DNA of 64,000 nt from Bin5 sp965221345 (GTDB lineage: Bacteria > Chloroflexota > Anaerolineae > Caldilineales > Caldilineaceae), in contig CBDCSD010000002.1 in assembly GCA_965221345.1 (NCBI GenBank), positions 2,976,001 through 3,040,000 on the forward strand, read 5' to 3'. A model generated the notes under the pieces. The model had not been told where the DNA came from, made no database searches, and saw nothing but the letters and a program-made list of their open reading frames with translations. The translations under genes were made by a program, and so were the position numbers. Of this stretch, positions 8,752 to 16,914 are shown one piece after another. Positions within the stretch are counted from its first letter, which is position 1. Each line of letters opens with the position of its first letter.

Positions 8752-9570
8752 ATGACCGAAGAAACCCGTACTGTCGAGACAGAAACAGTTGGCGCGACCG
8801 AAGGCGAAGCGGACGCCAGCAAGAAGGTCATTCGCCTGAGCGTCGGCCAGGAAATAACCGGCACAATCAAGCAAGTGACCGAATTTGGCGCCTTTGTCGA
8901 CATCGGCGCCGGCCGTGATGGACTGGTCCATATCTCCGAACTGTCGGTTGGCCGTGTGAGCAATGTCAAAGACGTTGTGGAAGAGGGCCAAACCGTCACC
9001 GTGTGGATAAAGCGGTTGAACCGAGAGCGAAACCGCATCAGCCTGACGATGATTTCTCCGGACACGAAGACAATACGTGACCTGCAAGAGGGCGAAATTG
9101 TCGAGGGCGTGGTTACGAGAATGGTTCCATATGGTGCTTTTATCGATATTGGCGTGGGCACGGATGCGCTCCTCCACGTCCGGGAAATGGGGAACAACTA
9201 CGTCGAAAAGCCCGAAGATATAGTGGAAATTGATGAGAAGCTGGAAGTTCGCGTCATGACCCTCAACCGCCGCCGTCGCCATATTGATGTCAGCATCAAG
9301 GGCCTTCGAGAAGAGGAGGAAGGGGAAGAAGCAGAATCTGAGAATGCGGCCTCCGCTGCGGGCGAAGATTCCGACGGGCAGGTAGTTGATAAATTTGAAA
9401 ATATCGAGGTTCTTTCGCCGATGGAGTTGGCCTTCAAGCGCGCCACCGAAGCCGGAGGCGAGGAGGTTCCTCAACCCAAGTCTGCGCGGCGCCAACGGAG
9501 TCGTCAGCACCGCGCTCGGTCGGTACAGGCCGACATTATCCAGCGCACTTTGGATACGATGCGAGAGTAG
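8752..9570 (+). CDS. S1 RNA-binding domain protein (two S1 repeats)
   Basis: A 272-residue cytosolic protein with two tandem S1/OB-fold domains. Repeat one starts near VGQEITGTIKQVTEFGAFVDIG (trimmed here to GTIKQVTEFGAFVDIG) and continues with GRDGLVHISELS. Repeat two has GVVTRMVPYGAFIDIG and DALLHVREMG. It probably binds mRNA or ribosomes, like short S1-type proteins of Gram-positives and Chloroflexota. A low-complexity acidic stretch (~188-215) and a basic C-terminus (SARRQRSRQHRARS) follow. The start is ATG 8752, preceded by GAGGAGCGGAAG; an in-frame ATG at 8638 would lie upstream of the promoter. A rho-independent terminator follows, so the gene is probably monocistronic. Confidence 0.86.
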   Translation: MTEETRTVETETVGATEGEADASKKVIRLSVGQEITGTIKQVTEFGAFVDIGAGRDGLVHISELSVGRVSNVKDVVEEGQTVTVWIKRLNRERNRISLTMISPDTKTIRDLQEGEIVEGVVTRMVPYGAFIDIGVGTDALLHVREMGNNYVEKPEDIVEIDEKLEVRVMTLNRRRRHIDVSIKGLREEEEGEEAESENAASAAGEDSDGQVVDKFENIEVLSPMELAFKRATEAGGEEVPQPKSARRQRSRQHRARSVQADIIQRTLDTMRE

Positions 9571-9598
9571 ATGGACGGACCGCTTTCGTAAAAAATTG

Positions 9599-9632
9599 GC
9601 GACGGCAGGGTTGATCTTCCGTCGCTTTTTTT
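9599..9632 (+). terminator. Rho-independent terminator after the S1 protein gene
   Basis: GCGACGG (9599-9605) pairs perfectly with CCGTCGC (9619-9625), with a 13-base loop, and seven T residues follow at 9626-9632. It lies 28 bases past the stop codon. Confidence 0.9.
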
Positions 9633-9751
9633 GATTGGCAGCTCTGCGCTCTGGATAGAACACGGCGGCCAGCCCGCTGGTCGTAACCTCAGATCACCTC
9701 GAGATGGGGCGGTCAGGACCGCCTTACACATACAGGAGGGCGAAAGTCTCT

Positions 9752-10501
9752 ATGGAAATACGAGGCGGGGTGGCACTGGTGACAGGCGGCGCGCACCGTG
9801 TAGGCAGGGCGATTACTTTGGAGCTGGCCCGGGCCGGCGCCGATGTGGTCATCCTCTACAACAGATCTGGCGAGGCCGCGGTTGAAACCGCTCAAGAAGC
9901 AAAGGCCCTGGGCGTTGACACCAAGACTATCCAATGCGATGTTGCCAATCTGAATGCAGTGCAGCAGATGGCGCAGGAGGTGCGCGCCCGGTTCGGCCGA
10001 CTAACCGTACTTGTCAATTCGGCCGACTGGTTTGCTCAGAATTCTTTTCCGACCGAGGACTACGATACCTGGCGCCGCGTTCTCGACATTACAGTTCACG
10101 GAAGTTTCTATGTCAGCAACGAGCTGGCCCCGCTGCTACTGGAACAGCCTCAAGCGGCGATCGTCAATATCCTTGACCTCTCCGTCTGGCATGCGTGGCC
10201 CATTTACACTGCCCACGCAGTGGCGAAATCCGGACTGCTCGCTCTGACCCGGCAGATGGCGCTTGAGCTGGCTCCCACCGTGCGGGTGAATGCAGTGGCC
10301 CCGGGGCATGTTATGCCCATGCCGCACTACTCCAAGGAGCGGCTGCGGCGCAGTCGCGAACGCACGTTGATGAAGCGCTGGGGCGCGCCCGAAGACGTCG
10401 CCCAGGCGGTCCGGTTTTTGGCTGAGTCCAACTATGTAACGGGCGAGGTGCTGCGCGTCGACGGGGGCGAGTTGATTGCGATGGGATCCAGATCCGCGTA
10501 A
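9752..10501 (+). CDS. SDR family oxidoreductase, atypical active site (Tyr to His)
   Basis: A 249-residue Rossmann-fold short-chain dehydrogenase/reductase. The cofactor motif TGGAHRVGRA (11-20) resembles the pteridine-reductase/FolM branch (TGGxxRIG), and LVNSAD replaces the usual NNAG. The segment AVAPGH and the C-terminal VTGEVLRVDGG are typical. In the active-site motif YxxxK the Tyr position is His155 (IYTAHAVAK, Lys159); the only nearby Tyr is 152. Activity as a normal SDR is therefore doubtful. The start is ATG 9752, with AGGAGGG 11-17 bases upstream; an earlier in-frame ATG at 9704 precedes this Shine-Dalgarno site. Confidence 0.88.
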   Translation: MEIRGGVALVTGGAHRVGRAITLELARAGADVVILYNRSGEAAVETAQEAKALGVDTKTIQCDVANLNAVQQMAQEVRARFGRLTVLVNSADWFAQNSFPTEDYDTWRRVLDITVHGSFYVSNELAPLLLEQPQAAIVNILDLSVWHAWPIYTAHAVAKSGLLALTRQMALELAPTVRVNAVAPGHVMPMPHYSKERLRRSRERTLMKRWGAPEDVAQAVRFLAESNYVTGEVLRVDGGELIAMGSRSA

Positions 10502-10767
10502 GGGCGAGTAACGTTGGTATCGACGCGCATGGAATGCTTGCAGCGTCGAGTGGAAAAATTCAAGCCGCCGGAGGCTGGTAGTAGGAATCGAGCGGCAGCT
10601 CTGACTCTGCTCTTCGGTGATCTTACCGGTGGCTGCATAGGGTTACTCCAACCTTACGCAATGGAGAGACAATTGGCACACAGGAGCATTGACCGGACGC
10701 AACTCTGGCAGGCCCGCAGCGTATAGATCAACATAGGCGCGTTTCGACATTTGGTAGGAGGCGGCAA

Positions 10768-11109
10768 ATGGAACTGTTGATAATCTGGCTGGTCACTTCA
10801 CTCAGCCTTCTGGTCATTTCCCGCATCGGGTTGTTCGGAATCGACATTGAGAATTTCGGAACAGCGCTTGTGGTGGCCGTGGTACTCGGCCTGCTCAATG
10901 CTTTACTGAAGCCTATCCTTACATTCCTCTCCTTCCCCCTGCTGTTTCTGACATTCGGCCTGTTCAGCGTTATCATCAATGCTTTCGTCTTCTGGCTGAC
11001 GGCGCGCTTGGTCAAGGGCTTTGAATTGCGCCGCGGCTGCTTCAGTTCGCTGTTCGGGCCGATCGCGTTAGCTGTCTTGAATTCGATCATCCTGGCGATC
11101 GTCCCCTAG
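10768..11109 (+). CDS. Phage-holin-family IV (DUF360-type) small membrane protein
   Basis: A 113-residue protein with four hydrophobic helices and short loops, matching the 'mycobacterial 4-TMS holin superfamily IV' pattern: an N-terminal LVTSLSLLVISR, the conserved VLGLLNALLKPIL segment, then LPLLFLTFGLFSVIINAF-like helices. Despite the family name these are ordinary chromosomal membrane proteins of unknown function in many bacteria. A strong Shine-Dalgarno (TAGGAGG) lies upstream of the ATG. A perfect inverted repeat overlaps the stop codon. Confidence 0.85.
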   Translation: MELLIIWLVTSLSLLVISRIGLFGIDIENFGTALVVAVVLGLLNALLKPILTFLSFPLLFLTFGLFSVIINAFVFWLTARLVKGFELRRGCFSSLFGPIALAVLNSIILAIVP

Positions 11110-11139
11110 CCGACTCACAACAAGCAGGAGTCGGCTAGG
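11105..11139 (+). terminator. Perfect 12-bp inverted repeat over the stop codon of the holin-like gene
   Basis: CCTAGCCGACTC (11105-11116) pairs with GAGTCGGCTAGG (11128-11139) around an 11-base loop. The TAG stop of the upstream gene is inside the 5' arm. There is no T-tract, so it may be a factor-dependent terminator or an mRNA-stabilising hairpin rather than an intrinsic terminator. Confidence 0.55.
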
Positions 11140-11335
11140 CAATGTCGCAACGAGCCGGGCCCCGACCGGCTCCACCATCATCTCCCCTCAAACGCGAAAC
11201 AGTTCCTCCATCCGGGCTGGGCCCATGTCTGGAATATAGCCGCGTTCACTTGCAAGATTCGTTGGCTGGTGGTACTGTATTCCTGCTCCTCACGAAGGCG
11301 AAATTGCGGAAGTTCAGGAGAGTTGACAGCCCATT

Positions 11336-12274
11336 TTGGCGCGGCTCATAGGGTTGAAAGGAGTTCCGGTGGACCATCTGACAGCATTCTCGACCGCATT
11401 GCAGGCAGACAGTGATCGACCCGAGCGACTGGCTCTGTTGATCGGTTGCCTGGTTGATCCTGCGCTTGATGTGGAAAGCTATGTCAGGCGCCTGGATGAA
11501 CTGGCTGATCAGGTCGATCAACGCATGCCCGTTGGCGCAGTGGGCCGCGCCCAGGCCGAGGCTTTGATAAACGTACTACACGGTGAGTTTGAGTTCTTCG
11601 GCAATGTCGAGAATTACTACGAACCGGGCAACAGTTTTCTGCACCGCGTATTGGATACCCACCTTGGCCTCCCCATTACGCTAAGCCTCCTCTACATGGC
11701 CGTAGGGCGCCGTCTTGGAATCAAATTGCACGGAATGGGTTTGCCCGGACACTTCATGCTGGAATACAGGGACGTGAGCGGCGTGTGGATTATCGACCCT
11801 TTCCATGGCAAGGTCGTTGCCCCGGAAGAGCTATCCTACTATCTGTCGCAGATGTTTCAGCAACCGATTCGGATCTCCGTTTCCCTGGAGCAGTACCGTA
11901 CTAACGCCAGCGCCTGGATTCTGCGCATTCTGAATAATCTGCGCACCGTCTACATCTCCCAACACCGCTTGGCCGATGCTCTGTCGGTATTGAATTACAT
12001 GGTGATCGTGGAACCGGAGGAGGCAAACCTGTGGCGGGATCGGGGTCTGCTCCACTATGGCCTGCAAAACATGCAGGCGGCTGAGGATGACCTGCGGCGC
12101 TACTTTCTAAATCGTAACCGCCTGCATCTGTTTATCGGCGAGTCTGAAATGGTGTTCAGTGGTGTGGCGTTGGGGGGCTGGATGTCTGAGGCTGAGCAAA
12201 AGCCCACCAAAGAGGACCAGCGCGTCTTGTTTGTGCTGAAGCAGATTCGGGAAGGCATCAGAAGGCTGAATTAA
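11336..12274 (+). CDS. SirB1/transglutaminase-like and TPR domain protein
   Basis: A 312-residue cytosolic protein of the SirB1 (Transglut_core2) family. It has the family pattern of an N-terminal helical region, then NSFLHRVLDTHLGLPITLSLLY (shortened: VLDTHLGLPITLSLLY), then GLPGHFMLEY and IDPFHGKVV, and a C-terminal TPR-like helical repeat (~205-265). In E. coli the homologue lies in the prfA-hemK-sirB region, but its biochemical role is unclear; the usual transglutaminase Cys is absent. The start chosen is at 11336. The acyltransferase gene follows within 8 bases, suggesting co-transcription. Confidence 0.8.
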   Translation: MARLIGLKGVPVDHLTAFSTALQADSDRPERLALLIGCLVDPALDVESYVRRLDELADQVDQRMPVGAVGRAQAEALINVLHGEFEFFGNVENYYEPGNSFLHRVLDTHLGLPITLSLLYMAVGRRLGIKLHGMGLPGHFMLEYRDVSGVWIIDPFHGKVVAPEELSYYLSQMFQQPIRISVSLEQYRTNASAWILRILNNLRTVYISQHRLADALSVLNYMVIVEPEEANLWRDRGLLHYGLQNMQAAEDDLRRYFLNRNRLHLFIGESEMVFSGVALGGWMSEAEQKPTKEDQRVLFVLKQIREGIRRLN

Positions 12275-12281
12275 AGAGAGA

Positions 12282-13028
12282 ATGAGATTCCCAACCGATG
12301 CATCCCCTACATGGAAGTTCTGCCATATAGCAATTGGCGCCTTTCGACCTCTGTTCGCTTCCCTGCGCGTGGAGGGAGTGGAGCATGTGCCCCGGCAAGG
12401 CGGAGTTGTGCTCGCCTGCAATCATCCCGGCGGCACCGACAGCTTTATCCTTGGCTTCGCTTCGCCGCGCCAGGTGTATTACATGGCCAAGAGGGAGTTG
12501 TTCAACGTTCATCCCTTGGTGACACACTTTCTTCATGGCATTGGTGCATTCCCTATCAACCGGGGCGCCCGCGATACCGCCGCAATTGAGCATAGTGTGG
12601 ATCTCTTGCAGAAGGGATATGTGCTAGGCATGTTTCCAGAAGGAACGCGTAACCGCGGGAATCCGCTGCGGCGAGGAAAAAGTGGCGCGGTGCGTATTGC
12701 CCTCGAAGCCGATGTCCCAGTTGTGCCGGTAACAGTGCTGGGTATTCCCCATCTGCATGAGAATTGGCGCAACCCTTTCAAGCGCACTCACCTATCTATT
12801 CGTTTCGGAGAACCCTTGCGCTTCCCGAAGGGAGATATGGATAACGTGCCGGAGTACACGATTGAAGTTATGCTGGCTATCGCACGCCTGTTGCCGCCGG
12901 AACTGCGCGGCCACTATGGCGACACCGATGCTCCGTCCCAAGATCGAACCCTTAAACGGCCGAGAGATCTAGCGTCTTTCGGCCCAAAAGGCGCTGGCGA
13001 CGGTGCCGAAGATATCGCAACCAACTGA
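12282..13028 (+). CDS. 1-acyl-sn-glycerol-3-phosphate acyltransferase (PlsC family)
   Basis: A 248-residue membrane-associated acyltransferase that would acylate lysophosphatidate in phospholipid synthesis. The HX4D catalytic motif is NHPGGTDSF (~48-56), the phosphate-binding motif is FPEGTRNRG (~118-126), and the VPVVPVTVLG block follows, all in normal order and spacing. The C-terminus past ~220 is polar and unconserved. It starts 8 bases after the SirB1-like gene; AGAGAGA before the ATG is a weak ribosome-binding site. Confidence 0.88.
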   Translation: MRFPTDASPTWKFCHIAIGAFRPLFASLRVEGVEHVPRQGGVVLACNHPGGTDSFILGFASPRQVYYMAKRELFNVHPLVTHFLHGIGAFPINRGARDTAAIEHSVDLLQKGYVLGMFPEGTRNRGNPLRRGKSGAVRIALEADVPVVPVTVLGIPHLHENWRNPFKRTHLSIRFGEPLRFPKGDMDNVPEYTIEVMLAIARLLPPELRGHYGDTDAPSQDRTLKRPRDLASFGPKGAGDGAEDIATN

Positions 13029-13089
13029 TTGCTGCCTCTCCCTATTCACCAGACAATAACGAATAAGCCGAGCAAGGGAAAGTCTCTAC

Positions 13090-14154
13090 CTATGCCAAGG
13101 CGGCCATTACCTCTTCCAGAGCTTCTCGGCTGGGCCGCAGCCTTTCACGCGAAAGTTGCGTTAGCGGCGTGTCTGTCAGGTTCAGCAGTTCGGTGAATGT
13201 TGGTTCCTCTTCACTGATATACAAGAGACCGGTTATCAGCTTCTGCTCATCCAGCGAGCGCTGGATGGCACTGTAGGCGGCGACGCGATCTTTCGGATCG
13301 TGATCCGGATCGATCTTCTTGAGAATAATGCTGCCGCCGTCATGCAACTCCACCTCGATTTCGTCCTCGTATTCTTCGATTTCAATCTCTTCAAATTCGG
13401 GCACAAAGTTCAGATCGTGTAACCGAATCTCGTTGGCCCTTCCGAAACCGTAGCTCTTGGTGGATGTGTCGTGATTGTTGAATGTCACGCAGGGGCTGAT
13501 GATATCAAGAACGGCGATGCCCCGGTGATTCATCGCAGCTTTGATCAGAGCCTCCAGCTGCTTGGGATCTCCGGCAAAGCTGCGGGCAACAAATGTCGCA
13601 TTTGCTGTCAGCGCCTCCAAGCAGATGTCCAGCGGCGGTAGATCGTTTACTCCCTGATACTTGAGAAACTGGCCCTCATCGGCTGTAGCGCTGAACTGGC
13701 CTTTTGTCAGGCCATAAACGCCATTGTTTTCGACGATATATACCAAGGGCAGGTTGCGTCGCACTGCATGCTTGAACTGGCCAATACCGATTGACGCAGA
13801 GTCGCCGTCCCCGCTGACGCCTATAACCTGCAGGTCGGTGTTGGCGATGATCGCCCCCGTCGCCACCGAAGGCATGCGCCCATGCAGGCTATTGAAGCCG
13901 TGGCTCCACCCCAGATAGTAAGCCGGCGTCTTGCTGCTACAGCCGATCCCGCTAAGCTTTACAACTTGGGTTTGGTCCAGGCCCATCTCCCAGGCCGCGT
14001 TTACAATACGCTGGCTGATACTGTCGTGCCCACAGCCTTTGCAAAGTGTAGACGGGCGTCCACGATAGGAGGTTTTTTCCAAGCCGATGCGGTTGGTCTT
14101 GGCGGGACGGGGGGCGCGGCGCGGCGCCCCTGCGGGCTTGGTCCTGGTAGTCAT
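13090..14154 (-). CDS. 2-oxoacid:ferredoxin oxidoreductase subunit beta
   Basis: The 354-residue TPP-binding beta subunit of a 2-oxoacid (probably 2-oxoglutarate) ferredoxin oxidoreductase, which decarboxylates 2-oxoacids to acyl-CoA and reduces ferredoxin. Evidence is the CKGCGHDS cysteine motif (~38-45), the GDGDSASIGIGQFKHA TPP/Mg motif, and the downstream NNGVYGLTKGQ. A basic Pro/Ala-rich N-terminus precedes the domain. The last ~70 residues are acidic and extend past the usual KorB end. The start codon overlaps the korA stop by 4 bases (ATGA), so it is translationally coupled to korA. No 4Fe-4S delta subunit lies nearby, as in two-subunit KorAB enzymes. Confidence 0.9.
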   Translation of the reverse strand: MTTRTKPAGAPRRAPRPAKTNRIGLEKTSYRGRPSTLCKGCGHDSISQRIVNAAWEMGLDQTQVVKLSGIGCSSKTPAYYLGWSHGFNSLHGRMPSVATGAIIANTDLQVIGVSGDGDSASIGIGQFKHAVRRNLPLVYIVENNGVYGLTKGQFSATADEGQFLKYQGVNDLPPLDICLEALTANATFVARSFAGDPKQLEALIKAAMNHRGIAVLDIISPCVTFNNHDTSTKSYGFGRANEIRLHDLNFVPEFEEIEIEEYEDEIEVELHDGGSIILKKIDPDHDPKDRVAAYSAIQRSLDEQKLITGLLYISEEEPTFTELLNLTDTPLTQLSRERLRPSREALEEVMAALA

Positions 14155-15995
14155 AGCTGTTCCTCCTGTAAAGCCTGCTCAACCTGTTCGACAATGAAGC
14201 GAGCGCTCAGGGGAAGACCGTCGCACTTGGCGATGGATCTTAGCTTCAACGCTTGCGTCGGCTCCTCAGTGGTTAATATCGTGTGAAGTTGCCCGTCACT
14301 ATTCGCTTCAATGATAAAGACAGTCGTATACCTGTCTATGAACCTGCGGACGCTGCTGTCAATTGGCAATGCCCGTAGGCGCAAATAGCTGGTGCTGACG
14401 CCTGCGGCGCCAAGGCGAGCGCGGGCTTCTTCGACGCCGTCATGGTTGCTGCCCAGGCTGATGATCCCTATCTGGGTCTCGTCGGCCTCATCCAGAATCG
14501 GTTCGGGTACCATTTGACGAGCAGTCTCGAATTTTCTTTTCAACCGCTCCAGATTCTGTTCCCAGTCTTCAGGGCGCTCACTGTAATAGCCGTTCTCGTT
14601 GTGGCCCGTACCTCGCGTGAAGTAGGCGGCCATGTTGTGCTTTGTGCCGGGCAGCGTGCGATAGGTGATGCCGTCACCGTCGACATCCTTGTATCGCGCC
14701 CATGAGCCTTGCCGTTCCTCCAGGTCCTCGGCGCTGAGTACCTTGCCGCGCTTGAAAGGGGCGTCTGAATACTCGAACGGTTCTGAAATATGCGAGTTCA
14801 TGCCCAGGTCTAGATCGCTCAATACCAACACCAGTGTCTGCAGCTCCTCCGCCAAGTCGAACGCGACCCGGCCAAACTCAAAGCACTCGGCCGGAGTGGC
14901 CGGGAAGAGCACCACGTGTTTGGTGTCACCGTGGCTGAGATAGTAGGCGGCGTGAATGTCGCCTTGCGAAGTGCGGGTCGGCAGGCCTGTGCTCGGCCCC
15001 ATCCTCTGTATGTCCCAAATCACGGCCGGCACCTCGGCAAAATAGGATAGTCCGGCGAATTCCGCCATCAGGCTGATACCGGGCCCGCTCGTGCATGTCA
15101 TCGCCCTCGCCCCCGTCCAGCCTGCACCCACAACCATACCCATCGCCGCCAACTCATCTTCGGCCTGTATGACGGCAACGGTCGACTTGCCCGTATCAGG
15201 ATCGGTGCGCAAAGCCGGCGCGTACTTTTCGATCGACTCAGCCAAACTCGACGACGGCGTGATTGGATACCATGAGACAAGCGACAGGCCGCCGGCCAGG
15301 GCGCCCAACGCGCCGGCCGTATTGCCATCCACCAGGATCTTCCCTTCATTGAAGCCCGACATCCGTTCGATCCTATACCCATCTTGCCGCACAGCATGTC
15401 CGCTGGCCCAGTCCATGGCACTCTCGACCATATCCATATTGAGCCGAGCCGCTTTCTCTTTGCCCTCGAAGTGGTGGAGAAGCGCCGCCTCTACCTCAGC
15501 CGGATCGATCCCCAACAACTCTGTCAGCACGCCAACATAGACCATGTTGGATACATAATCCCGCAAAGCATGGGGCAGGCCCGCCTTTTTGACCAGGTCC
15601 TTCACCGGCATCGGATAATAAGTTACGTCCTTGCGATGGTTGGCTACCGGCAATGAGTCGTCATAGAGGACAATGCCGCCGGGAACTGCCGTTTCCATAT
15701 CCTCTGCCACAGTGCGGCCATTCATACAGACCTGAATGTCCGTCTTTTCCCTGCGTGCGAGAAAACCGTCTTTGCTCAGGCGGATGATGTACCAGGTGGG
15801 CAGTCCCTGGATGTTGCTGGGAAATAGGTTCTTGCCGCTTATTGGAATCCCCATTTTGAAAAGGGCGCGGAGTAGGACACCGTTGCTAGTCTGGCTCCCG
15901 GAACCGTTCGCTGTCGCCACGTTGATAGCGAAGTCATTGACGGCCGCCGGCGCGTCCGGCTCAACAACCAGCGCTTCCCGAACTGCAACACTCAT
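14151..15995 (-). CDS. 2-oxoacid:ferredoxin oxidoreductase subunit alpha (gamma-alpha fusion)
   Basis: A 614-residue subunit with the KorA-type order: an N-terminal gamma domain (~20-190; GSGSQTSNGVLLRALFKMG, GIPISGKNLFPSNIQGLPTW in part), then the alpha/PP domain (~215-470; ISPSS-like PITPSSSLAESIEKYAP, AEDELAAMGMVVGAGWTGAR in part, TCTSGPGISLMAEFAGL), then a C-terminal transketolase-like domain. It forms the heterodimer with the beta subunit. The ATG overlaps the gntR stop by 4 bases. The operon order is gntR-korA-korB, which is notable because the regulator is co-translated with the enzyme. Confidence 0.92.
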   Translation of the reverse strand: MSVAVREALVVEPDAPAAVNDFAINVATANGSGSQTSNGVLLRALFKMGIPISGKNLFPSNIQGLPTWYIIRLSKDGFLARREKTDIQVCMNGRTVAEDMETAVPGGIVLYDDSLPVANHRKDVTYYPMPVKDLVKKAGLPHALRDYVSNMVYVGVLTELLGIDPAEVEAALLHHFEGKEKAARLNMDMVESAMDWASGHAVRQDGYRIERMSGFNEGKILVDGNTAGALGALAGGLSLVSWYPITPSSSLAESIEKYAPALRTDPDTGKSTVAVIQAEDELAAMGMVVGAGWTGARAMTCTSGPGISLMAEFAGLSYFAEVPAVIWDIQRMGPSTGLPTRTSQGDIHAAYYLSHGDTKHVVLFPATPAECFEFGRVAFDLAEELQTLVLVLSDLDLGMNSHISEPFEYSDAPFKRGKVLSAEDLEERQGSWARYKDVDGDGITYRTLPGTKHNMAAYFTRGTGHNENGYYSERPEDWEQNLERLKRKFETARQMVPEPILDEADETQIGIISLGSNHDGVEEARARLGAAGVSTSYLRLRALPIDSSVRRFIDRYTTVFIIEANSDGQLHTILTTEEPTQALKLRSIAKCDGLPLSARFIVEQVEQALQEEQL

Positions 15996-16723
15996 GCTTG
16001 GCTCCTTACTCTATTGTTCACAACTGTGTCAGTGTCTTGGCGCGCATTGTTGCGGGAGACGCCCCTGATCCGCAGCAGCAGTAAATGCTCCTCATGCAAA
16101 GCCCTGGCGTCGTCGACCAAGCCCTTCTCAATGGCTCCCGCGATCCCTTCGTGATAGCTCCAAACCTCCGTCAGATAGTCGTAATCTGCGTACAGATTTA
16201 ACTCGACGGCCTCGTAAGCGTCCCAATAGGCTTCCAACAATCCTGTCGCGAACAGGTTGTCCAGCCTCCTGAAAATCGTCATGTGAAAGGCGCGGTGTTC
16301 CTGATGAGGTATCTGGATGCGGCTCTGCTGAAGTTTGTGCCAAGCCAGCGAAACGTACTGTTTGAGCTCCTGCTTGTCGTCTTCGGTCAGGGCGAGAACT
16401 GCCGGCTGCCAGAAAGCGCCCTCTATGCCATTGCGCAAATCGCTGAATTCGCGGAACAGACGCTCATTCGTCGCGAGTCCAAACATCAGGCTGGCGCGGG
16501 CAGCAGGCGTGAAGCTGTAACTGTTGCATTCGATGCCTCGCCGCGGGCGGGCCGCCACCAGCCCGAGAACGCGTGCTCCTTCCAACTGCTCTCGCAGCTT
16601 GCCGATGCTGACGCCCAATTCTGCGCTGAGCTCATTCAACGAAGGCAGCCTGGCGCCGGGGACGAATCCGCTATTGACGATATAGTGCAAAAGCTCGGAG
16701 TTGCTGTGAAGTTGCTTCATCAT
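15992..16723 (-). CDS. GntR family (FadR/FCD) transcriptional regulator
   Basis: A 243-residue DNA-binding regulator. The N-terminal winged helix (~1-65) has LHYIVNSGFVPGARLPSLNELSAELGVS (in part: PGARLPSLNELSAELGVS), the GntR pattern. The C-terminal helical FCD domain (~80-225) has His-containing ligand/metal positions in HRAFHMTIFRRL and the helix ending DARALHEEHLLLL. It is the first gene of the gntR-korA-korB operon and probably controls it in response to a carboxylic acid. The 190-base upstream region holds a perfect tandem repeat (16850-16877) and an AT-rich imperfect palindrome, both candidate operators. Confidence 0.86.
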   Translation of the reverse strand: MMKQLHSNSELLHYIVNSGFVPGARLPSLNELSAELGVSIGKLREQLEGARVLGLVAARPRRGIECNSYSFTPAARASLMFGLATNERLFREFSDLRNGIEGAFWQPAVLALTEDDKQELKQYVSLAWHKLQQSRIQIPHQEHRAFHMTIFRRLDNLFATGLLEAYWDAYEAVELNLYADYDYLTEVWSYHEGIAGAIEKGLVDDARALHEEHLLLLRIRGVSRNNARQDTDTVVNNRVRSQA

Positions 16724-16849
16724 GTTCGCAGAAGTCGCGCGGCACTCTGTGCCGGGTTCGAATGAATCATCGGATTAATTGTATCAATACTATCATACAG
16801 CCTGATATTAATTTATAGTGTGCGAAATGTCAATATGAAGATCGGGCAA

Positions 16850-16877
16850 ATTGCAGATCGTATATTGCAGATCGTAT
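16850..16877. repeat. Perfect tandem 14-bp repeat, candidate operator
   Basis: ATTGCAGATCGTAT occurs twice without a gap (16850-16863 and 16864-16877), between the start of the gntR-korAB operon and the end of the M20 gene. Just downstream in the operon's direction is a second AT-rich motif, TGTAT..ATACA, near 16783-16802. The spacing of repeats by 14 bp (not 10.5) makes same-face dimer binding less obvious. Confidence 0.5.
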
Positions 16878-16914
16878 GCTGTGCCGCGGCTTCGCCACCC
16901 GCCGCGCCGAGCGC

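Noticed and set aside
10514..10726. A 70-codon plus-strand frame between the SDR and the holin-like gene
   Set aside because: No ribosome-binding site and no recognisable protein pattern; the strong SD further down belongs to the holin-like gene.
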